10,242 nucleotides of DNA, from NCBI GenBank assembly GCA_003522945.1, contig DPHR01000155.1, positions 1 to 10,242 on the forward strand. The letters run 5' to 3'. The stretch is from Clostridiales bacterium. GTDB taxonomy: Bacteria; Bacillota; Clostridia; Oscillospirales; Oscillospiraceae. Positions 5,863 through 10,242 of the stretch are shown here, piece by piece. The position numbers and the translations under genes were made by a program. Numbering within the stretch: the stretch's first letter is position 1; every line of letters starts with the position of its first letter. The notes below the pieces were generated by a model. That model had not been told where the DNA came from, did no database searches, and saw nothing but the letters and a program-made list of their open reading frames with translations.

Positions 5863-6750
5863 ATGACAAACCACAACCCGTATATGACCCGCGAGGGCGG
5901 CGCGACTGTCACGGTGTTCGTCCCGTACGACTGCAAAAACCACTGCCCGTTCTGCATCAATAAGCAGGAATACCAGAATCCCGAAGGCTTCAGCGTGGAA
6001 AAGGTGTGCGAGAGCATCCGCATGTTCCATGAGATCACGCCAAAGTGCGATTTCGTGTTCACCGGCGGCGAGCCGTTTTCCGAGCCGGACGCGCTGCAGG
6101 TGATGATGGACTGCATCCCGGAGGGTCACCGTGTGTTCATCAACACGACGCTCCCGGTATCCGATCTTTTCCCCGCCGAGCGCATCATTGCGTTCACGGA
6201 GCGCAACAAGGATAAGATCACCTGCATCAATATCTCCCGCCACATGGTGCACTATGTGGAGGAGTGCAACGACGAGCTTCTCGGCTCGCTCAAGGTGCCG
6301 GTGCGCATCAACTGCGTGCTCTTCAAGAACTATCCGCACGACGGCATGATCGCCTTTGCCAACCGCTTCGCAAAGTACGGCCTGCCCATCCAGTTTCGCG
6401 CGGACTACACCATCACCACGCCCGAAAACCTCTACGAGCGAGAGGGCGACCAGATCCTCGCCGATCTTATGAAGAACTTTGAGTATCTGGGTCTGGATGG
6501 CTGCCGCATCCGCTGCGGCTACCACTTCAACAACCACGGCCAGCACATCGCCTATCACCGCACGCTGCCCTACAGCACGATGACCGAGACGATCGACGGC
6601 ACGACGTATGACATTCTCTACGACGTTCTCGTCAAGCAGACCGGCGAGCCGCACTCCGACTGGACCGGCGTGCCGCTGGATGTGGAAGCCTACCGCCACG
6701 TGAAATTCGAGCCCTACGATCTCAAGGTCCTCGAAGGCCGCGTTGAATAA
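5863..6750 (+). CDS. Radical SAM protein of unknown specificity
   Basis: The protein has 295 residues. C24-K-N-H-C28-P-F-C31 is the CxxxCxxC motif that holds the 4Fe-4S cluster which cleaves S-adenosylmethionine; GGEPF at 68-72 is the SAM-binding GGE motif. The remaining segments (INTTLPVSD, KITCINISRHM, PVRINCVLFKN) fit the strands of a partial TIM barrel. A late GCRIRCGYHFNNHGQH has only two cysteines, too few by itself for a SPASM-type auxiliary cluster. I do not recognise the substrate, and the neighbours give no hint because the gene has its own promoter. The ATG at 5863 is preferred over a GTG at 5854, since the latter lies within the AGGTGA Shine-Dalgarno (5852-5857). The last five codons and stop (EGRVE) are repeated exactly at 7640. 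Confidence 0.9.
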   Translation: MTNHNPYMTREGGATVTVFVPYDCKNHCPFCINKQEYQNPEGFSVEKVCESIRMFHEITPKCDFVFTGGEPFSEPDALQVMMDCIPEGHRVFINTTLPVSDLFPAERIIAFTERNKDKITCINISRHMVHYVEECNDELLGSLKVPVRINCVLFKNYPHDGMIAFANRFAKYGLPIQFRADYTITTPENLYEREGDQILADLMKNFEYLGLDGCRIRCGYHFNNHGQHIAYHRTLPYSTMTETIDGTTYDILYDVLVKQTGEPHSDWTGVPLDVEAYRHVKFEPYDLKVLEGRVE

Positions 6751-6752
6751 TT
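6733..6752 (+). repeat. 20-bp direct repeat, left copy (end of radical SAM gene)
   Basis: GAAGGCCGCGTTGAATAATT, covering codons EGRVE, the stop and two more bases, occurs here and again exactly at 7640-7659. The two copies flank 887 bases that contain one minus-strand lipoprotein gene. Confidence 0.9.
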
Positions 6753-6771
6753 TTTCCTTTGTATAGGAACG

Positions 6772-6802
6772 CTGCCCCGAACGGAACATCCGTTCGGGGC
6801 AG
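6772..6802. other. Strong hairpin between convergent genes, no T-run
   Basis: CTGCCCCGAACGGA (6772-6785) pairs perfectly with TCCGTTCGGGGCAG (6789-6802) around an ACA loop. It lies between the radical SAM stop and the 3' end of the minus lipoprotein gene, where a shared terminator is expected. Neither strand has a run of T after the stem, so it may be a hairpin-only terminator or an RNA 3'-end stabiliser. Confidence 0.6.
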
Positions 6803-6825
6803 AATGTTATAAACGCTTTATTCCG

Positions 6826-7509
6826 TTACCGGCGGGTAAAAATGAACGGTGTGTCAAAACCGGACTCGGTCAGAGAGATGGTGTTGGATTTTTCATCGTA
6901 CTCGATGAGGCTGATGGTTGAACTGTCGCCGGAGAGAAGGATCTTGCCGCTTTTCACGCTGTATGTACCGCTTTCCGTGGCTTCTGCCAAAATGTCCTGT
7001 ATCTCTGATTCAGCGAAGACCTCGTCACAATACTCCGCCAGAGACTGTCCGCCCAGCGAGATTTCAATCACTTCATCCATACTGCTGCAGCCGAGGACAC
7101 TCATCAGCGTATCCAGCGTCATGCCGCTTTCGTTTGCAAGTTTTTCCAACTCGGCTTCTATATAGGTATACATTGCGTCAGCCACTGCGTCGGAAAGCTG
7201 ATCGGCCATCTTTCCGGCAGAACTCTGATCGACCGAAAGAACGAATGTGCCGTCCTCGCGGATATCGAGAAGATAGTCCACCGTCAGCAGGCCGACATTC
7301 AGATTGCTGATGAGCGCCTCTACTTCGGCATCGCTGCCGGCTTCCTCGCGCATTCCCTCCATGATACTGTCTGTCACGTCGATCCCGCGGCAGGTCCAGC
7401 TTCCTGTGATGTTCTTTTTCAGGGTATCGTCGGAACCGCATCCGGCCAAAGTCAGAATAAACGCGGCGATAAGTACTGCGAGAGTCAGCTTGTGAAGTGC
7501 TTTTTTCAT
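6826..7509 (-). CDS. Small lipoprotein, possible lipocalin-like domain
   Basis: The protein has 227 residues. It has a basic start (MKKALHK), a hydrophobic core at residues 8-21 and lipobox LAGC with the cysteine at 24, so it should be anchored to the outer face of the membrane. The mature part starts with KKNITGSWTCRGID and includes LDIREDGTFVLSVD and a final GKILLSGDSSTISLIEYDEKSNTISL. Short beta strands with a GSW/DGTF pattern are common in lipocalin-like and META-like secreted domains; this is only a resemblance. The middle (about residues 95-165) is acidic and helical. Two start codons fit: ATG at 7509 (10 bases from GGAGGA) or TTG at 7512 (7 bases). Base composition is visibly less GC-rich than in neighbouring genes. 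It lies inside the segment bounded by the 20-bp repeats, which suggests acquisition. Confidence 0.85.
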   Translation of the reverse strand: MKKALHKLTLAVLIAAFILTLAGCGSDDTLKKNITGSWTCRGIDVTDSIMEGMREEAGSDAEVEALISNLNVGLLTVDYLLDIREDGTFVLSVDQSSAGKMADQLSDAVADAMYTYIEAELEKLANESGMTLDTLMSVLGCSSMDEVIEISLGGQSLAEYCDEVFAESEIQDILAEATESGTYSVKSGKILLSGDSSTISLIEYDEKSNTISLTESGFDTPFIFTRR

Positions 7510-7536
7510 CAATTTCTCATCCTCCTTTTTACGTGC

Positions 7537-7584
7537 CTTGCGGAACTATGTCAAATTATATAACATCTGGCATGGTTCCGCAAG
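7537..7584 (-). promoter_or_regulatory. Promoter of the minus lipoprotein gene inside an inverted repeat
   Basis: On the minus strand TTGCGG (7583-7578) is 17 bases from a perfect TATAAT (7560-7555), so transcription would start near 7548. An inverted repeat surrounds the -10: CTTGCGGAACTATG (7537-7550) with CATGGTTCCGCAAG (7571-7584), 14 pairs including one G-T. One arm covers the -35 and the other the start site, as in an operator. A second inverted pair, ATGTCAAA (7548-7555) and TTTGACAT (7610-7617), is nested with it. The binding protein is unknown. Confidence 0.5.
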
Positions 7585-7639
7585 CGTTATCTGCCATTTT
7601 CCTATTCATTTTGACATTTTTCCTCAGGTCTCGGGTATG

Positions 7640-7659
7640 GAAGGCCGCGTTGAATAATT
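7640..7659 (+). repeat. 20-bp direct repeat, right copy (orphan tail of radical SAM gene)
   Basis: This is an exact copy of 6733-6752. In the same frame the preceding codons read PQVSGM and then EGRVE-stop, whereas the intact gene has DLKVL before EGRVE. A strong terminator hairpin begins 8 bases after this copy, which is where the radical SAM terminator would be expected if the intervening segment were absent. Confidence 0.9.
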
Positions 7660-7667
7660 GCAATTAC

Positions 7668-7712
7668 AGAAAACCCTCGCCCCGGACGATGCGTCCGGGG
7701 CGAGGGTTTTCT
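7668..7712. terminator. 21-bp bidirectional terminator after the OCD-family gene
   Basis: A perfect 21-bp stem (7668-7688 with 7692-7712) has an ATG triplet as loop. Its arms begin AGAAAACCCTCGCC and end GGCGAGGGTTTTCT. It starts 3 bases past the stop of the minus-strand gene at 7716. On both strands the stem ends in TTTTCT, so it can also stop plus-strand transcription. Confidence 0.9.
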
Positions 7713-7715
7713 GGT

Positions 7716-8732
7716 TTATATTTCGCAGACCGTGCCGAGTCCCTGCTTTTCGCAGGCATTGAGAATGACTGCGGCGGAGGCAATGTCCTGCAGAGCGATG
7801 CCGGTGGAGTCGAAAACGGTGATCTCCGCATCGCTCGTCCGTCCGGCCTTTTCGCCGAGAATGACCTCGCCAAGCTCCCCGGCGAGAGCGGGGAGGACGC
7901 CCTCTTTGTGCGGCAGCTCGCATTCGCCGACGGCGAAGCACTGCGCCGTATCGTCGCCGTAGACGGCGGCGCGGGCGAGCACCGCCGATTCGACCTCCTG
8001 CTTGCCGGGCAGGTCGGCGCCGATGCAGCTTACATGCGTACCGGGCTTGACCCAGGCGCTTTTCACGACCGGCGCCTTGGCGCAGGTGGCGGTGAAAACG
8101 ATGTCGCTTTCTCCGACGGCGGATGCCGCATCTGCCGCGGCGTTGATCGCAGCGGTACGGGCATGACCGCATGCCTTGAGCAGCGCGTCCGTTGCCGCTG
8201 TCACAGCGGCGAGCCGCTCGGCGGCCTTTTCGGGGCGGTGCGGGTTTGTGAGATACACGGTATTGAGGGACGGGATCGTCGCGAGCGCGGCCGCGGCAAG
8301 ATACGGGCAGAGCTCGCCGCAGCCGACGATCGTAAGCGTTTTTGCATCCTTACGCGCGAGATATTTTGCGCCGACGGCGGCTGCCGCGCCGGTGCGCAGC
8401 GCTGTGATCGGCCCGGCGTTCAAAAGTGCCTTCGGCTCGCCGGTGACAAGATCAAAGAGGAGCGACGTGCCGAAAAGCGCCGGGAGCGCCTTTTCCGCGT
8501 TCGAGTCATACCATGAAACGACCTTCAGACCGTATACGCCCGCGCTTTCGAGATCGCCGGATTTGATGTCGAGATCGGCGTGGCCGGGGTCAAACTCATG
8601 GAATACCATCGGCCACACGCGGCCCGTTCCGGCGGATTTCCCGGCGTAGGCGCTCTCTACGGCGCGGAGCGCCGCGGTCACGGTGAACACCTTCTGGATA
8701 TCCTCCCGTCCGATGACGCGGATGGCGCTCAT
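7716..8732 (-). CDS. Ornithine cyclodeaminase / mu-crystallin family reductase
   Basis: The protein has 338 residues. Family members are NAD(P)-dependent enzymes acting on amino acids or cyclic imines: ornithine cyclodeaminase, alanine dehydrogenase, ketimine reductase. Family marks in order: GLKVV with K70 and TALRTGAAAAVGAKYLA with R113, matching substrate-binding Lys/Arg; the dinucleotide-binding TIVGCGELC at about 134-142; and CIGADLPGKQEV with D240 in the place of the catalytic aspartate. The C-terminal DSTGIALQDIASA is also typical. The third position of the nucleotide loop is GCGEL instead of the common GxGxQ, so cofactor preference cannot be read. AAGGAG 8 bases upstream supports the ATG at 8732, which overlaps the aminotransferase stop as ATGA, implying coupled translation. 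The family is clear; the substrate is not. Confidence 0.92.
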   Translation of the reverse strand: MSAIRVIGREDIQKVFTVTAALRAVESAYAGKSAGTGRVWPMVFHEFDPGHADLDIKSGDLESAGVYGLKVVSWYDSNAEKALPALFGTSLLFDLVTGEPKALLNAGPITALRTGAAAAVGAKYLARKDAKTLTIVGCGELCPYLAAAALATIPSLNTVYLTNPHRPEKAAERLAAVTAATDALLKACGHARTAAINAAADAASAVGESDIVFTATCAKAPVVKSAWVKPGTHVSCIGADLPGKQEVESAVLARAAVYGDDTAQCFAVGECELPHKEGVLPALAGELGEVILGEKAGRTSDAEITVFDSTGIALQDIASAAVILNACEKQGLGTVCEI

Positions 8733-9868
8733 TTTTCCAGCTCCTTTTCCTTCCACGCAAAGTACTCGCTCACAGCCTTCAGCCCTTTCACGAGCGCTTC
8801 CTTGCCGTAGGCATAGCCGATGCGCATGCTCTTCGGCTGCTCAAAGCAGTCGCCCGGCGTGACGAACGCACCGGTCTTATGGTACATCTCCTCGCACAGC
8901 TCATAGGAGGGAATGTCGAAATCGTAGTAGACGAGCGCCGTCGTGCCGCCGAGGGGCTTGACGTAGCTCGCGTGCTTTTCTCCGGCGACCCAATTGTCCA
9001 GAATGGCGAGATTTTCCCGCACGATGGCGCGGCTGCGCGCGAGCATTTTATCGCTGTGCTTGAGCGCGAGCGCGGCAATGGCCTCGTCGATCATGCCGCC
9101 GCTGATGAGATCGTAATCACGGTGAGAGACGAGCGCGCGGAGCGCGTCCTTGTCGCGCGTGGCGATCCAGCCGAGCCGCAGCCCGGCAAGAGAGAAGACC
9201 TTTGACATGCTGCTCACGGAGATGCCCTTTTCGTAAAGATCCGCGATGGACTCGCTCCACACGTCGGTCTGGGAGAGATGGCGGTATACCTCGTCGCAGA
9301 GAATATACGCGCCCGCCTCGCGCGCGATCTGCACGATCTCTTCGAGCATATCGCGGCTCATGAGCGCGCCGGTCGGATTGTTGGGGTTGTTGATGCAGAT
9401 CATTTTTGTCCCCGGCACGGCGAGCGCGCGCAGCGCGTCAAGATCGGGGAGATACCCGTTTTCGCGGCTCAGGGGGAGAATCTTTACCTTTGCGCCAAGC
9501 GATTCGGGGATGGAGTAGAGCTGCTGGTACGTCGGCAGAACGCTGATGACGAGGTCACCCGGCGATACGAGCGAGCAGAACACATGGTGGTTCGCGCCCG
9601 CCGCGCCGTGCGTTGTGACGATGTTTTCGGGCTTGACCGTTTTATAAAGCGAGCAGATGCCCTGCCGGAACGCGGGCGCGCCTTCAATGTCGCCGTAGGT
9701 CAGCCGGCGCGCGGCGAGATTCTCCAGAAAGGCGGCCTTGTCCTCGCCGGTCAGCGCGAACAGCTCGTTGAGCGACACGGAATCGACGCACGTCTCCGCG
9801 ATGTTGTATCGCGCGCCGACCTCCCATTCGTTCATCCATTCCTCTACGGCAAACGGCTTGATGTACAT
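8729..9868 (-). CDS. Class I/II PLP-dependent aminotransferase
   Basis: This 379-residue fold-type I aminotransferase should move an amino group between an amino acid and a 2-oxo acid using pyridoxal phosphate. INNPNNPTG (159-167) and CDEVYRHL (191-198) hold the cofactor, and the Schiff-base lysine is K223 in SSMSKVFSLAGLRLGW. The arginine in KSMRIGYAYG near the C-terminus matches the one that binds the substrate carboxylate. The N-terminal MYIKPFAVEEWMNEWE and the AETCVDSVSLNEL stretch differ from AspC and the major aromatic transaminases, so I give no symbol. The ATG at 9868 is supported by AAAGGAG 7 bases upstream. It is the first gene of a two-gene operon with the OCD-family gene, read from a promoter at 10025-10053 through a 150-nt leader with a strong hairpin. 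Confidence 0.93.
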   Translation of the reverse strand: MYIKPFAVEEWMNEWEVGARYNIAETCVDSVSLNELFALTGEDKAAFLENLAARRLTYGDIEGAPAFRQGICSLYKTVKPENIVTTHGAAGANHHVFCSLVSPGDLVISVLPTYQQLYSIPESLGAKVKILPLSRENGYLPDLDALRALAVPGTKMICINNPNNPTGALMSRDMLEEIVQIAREAGAYILCDEVYRHLSQTDVWSESIADLYEKGISVSSMSKVFSLAGLRLGWIATRDKDALRALVSHRDYDLISGGMIDEAIAALALKHSDKMLARSRAIVRENLAILDNWVAGEKHASYVKPLGGTTALVYYDFDIPSYELCEEMYHKTGAFVTPGDCFEQPKSMRIGYAYGKEALVKGLKAVSEYFAWKEKELEK

Positions 9869-9907
9869 AAAAATTCTCCTTTCCGCCCGCTGCAGCCCGG
9901 ATAAAGC

Positions 9908-9975
9908 AAAAGGCGTCCGGGGCATTCCTTATAGCGCATGTGCGCCGTACCTGCGGAATTGCCCGGACGTCTTTT
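9908..9975. promoter_or_regulatory. Long stem-loop in the leader of the aminotransferase operon
   Basis: AAAAGGCGTCCGGG (9908-9921) pairs with CCCGGACGTCTTTT (9962-9975), 14 pairs with one G-T. ATTCC/GGAAT (9924-9928 / 9955-9959) extends it past small bulges, and a GCGCA/TGCGC palindrome (9934-9945) sits in the loop. The single non-Watson-Crick pair is G-U on the plus strand but C-A on the minus strand, and five T follow only on the plus strand. It may therefore be a plus-strand terminator, or an attenuator for the minus-strand operon. It lies about 40 bases before the operon start codon. Confidence 0.6.
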
Positions 9976-10024
9976 TGACCCGCACCCGGTGATGCGGAAG
10001 GCGATATATTTAACTTGTGATTGA

Positions 10025-10053
10025 ATATTAATTCATAAATCCGAAAATGTCAA
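10025..10053 (-). promoter_or_regulatory. Promoter of the aminotransferase-OCD operon
   Basis: On the minus strand a perfect TTGACA (10053-10048) is followed after 17 bases by TAATAT (10030-10025), a 4 of 6 match to the -10 consensus. The region is AT-rich compared with its surroundings. Transcription would start near 10018. Upstream, from 10054 to 10193, I see no gene or RNA that I can name. Confidence 0.6.
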
Positions 10054-10193
10054 GCGGTAAAATAAATACTATTCATAATGCCAAGCAAAGCACCCTGCCG
10101 CCCACGATCCCGCCGCATACTGCACAGATTTACGGTTTCACAGCCCGGTAAAAGGCCGACAGAAAAAAGTCTATGCGAGAGGCGGAAAAAATC

Positions 10194-10220
10194 AGGGCCG
10201 CCCCGATAAGGGGCGGCCTT
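10194..10220 (-). terminator. Terminator of a minus-strand gene beyond the window
   Basis: AGGGCCGCCCC (10194-10204) pairs with GGGGCGGCCTT (10210-10220) around GATAA. On the minus strand the stem is followed by GA and a run of six T (10191 and lower), the right polarity for a gene ending to the right. The minus strand at 10242-10222 can be read as EAFSTG-stop, a possible C-terminus of that gene; this is too short to call. Confidence 0.75.
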
Positions 10221-10242
10221 CAGCCTGTCGAAAAAGCCTCGC

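Noticed and set aside
5743..6789. 348-codon minus-strand frame opposite the radical SAM gene
   Set aside because: The plus-strand frame carries intact cluster and SAM motifs; the antisense product is Val/His/Arg-rich and resembles nothing.
6772..6802. Classical rho-independent terminator
   Set aside because: The stem is excellent but no T-run follows on either strand, so it is listed as a hairpin only.
7549..7554. Perfect minus-strand TTGACA as the -35 of the lipoprotein gene
   Set aside because: The sequence 17 bases on is only TAAAAA and overlaps the ribosome site region; TTGCGG-17-TATAAT just upstream gives a better start.
7691..9923. Shared GCGTCCGGGGC at both ends of the aminotransferase operon as element ends
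   Set aside because: Both copies are hairpin arms (7691-7701, 9913-9923), GC-rich and only 11 bases; similar hairpin cores are a simpler explanation than mobile ends.
9869..10018. T-box leader of an amino-acid operon
   Set aside because: No T-box consensus (AGGGTGGNACCGCG-like) or Stem I signature is visible on the minus strand.

Overview
The window looks like core chromosome of a GC-rich, low-branching Gram-positive (Clostridia, probably Oscillospiraceae-like). This is inferred from four things: AGGAGG-type Shine-Dalgarno sites, two lipoproteins with Gram-positive style lipoboxes, a zinc-type L31 and a Firmicutes-style RF3. No rRNA, tRNA, CRISPR array, transposase or phage gene was seen. 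Many long open frames occur opposite or out of frame with real genes; they are GC-driven shadows.

Layout. Plus strand, 1-3926: rpmE (ribosomal protein L31) with a consensus extended -10 promoter and its own terminator; a 222-residue hypothetical protein with a His/Asp pattern suggesting a metal-binding helical fold; a Thr/Pro-linker lipoprotein with a DxDGDG motif; a structured inverted-repeat region; then prfC (RF3) closed by a 16-bp hairpin. That hairpin is shared with a convergent minus-strand nicotinamidase-like cysteine hydrolase (3978-4523). The divergent gap 4524-5008 holds the hydrolase promoter, a G-quadruplex motif, and an orphan bidirectional terminator that belongs to neither flanking gene. 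Plus strand again: truA (tRNA pseudouridine synthase) and a radical SAM protein, each with its own extended -10 promoter.

From 6753 the minus strand dominates. A small lipoprotein gene (6826-7509), visibly less GC-rich than its surroundings, sits between two exact 20-bp direct copies of the last codons of the radical SAM gene. This looks like an inserted segment. Beyond it lies a two-gene operon transcribed leftwards: a class I/II aminotransferase, then an ornithine cyclodeaminase/mu-crystallin family reductase, joined by an ATGA overlap. The operon has a TTGACA promoter, a 150-nt structured leader and a 21-bp terminator. A final minus-strand terminator at 10194-10220 probably closes a gene outside the window.

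How the genes work together: rpmE, prfC and truA are translation genes, but they appear to be separately controlled. The only clear metabolic partnership is the aminotransferase plus OCD-family enzyme, which could form and reduce a cyclic imine. The parts most worth a second look are the duplicated-tail insertion, that two-enzyme operon with its folded leader, the inverted repeat around the minus lipoprotein promoter, and the orphan terminator.
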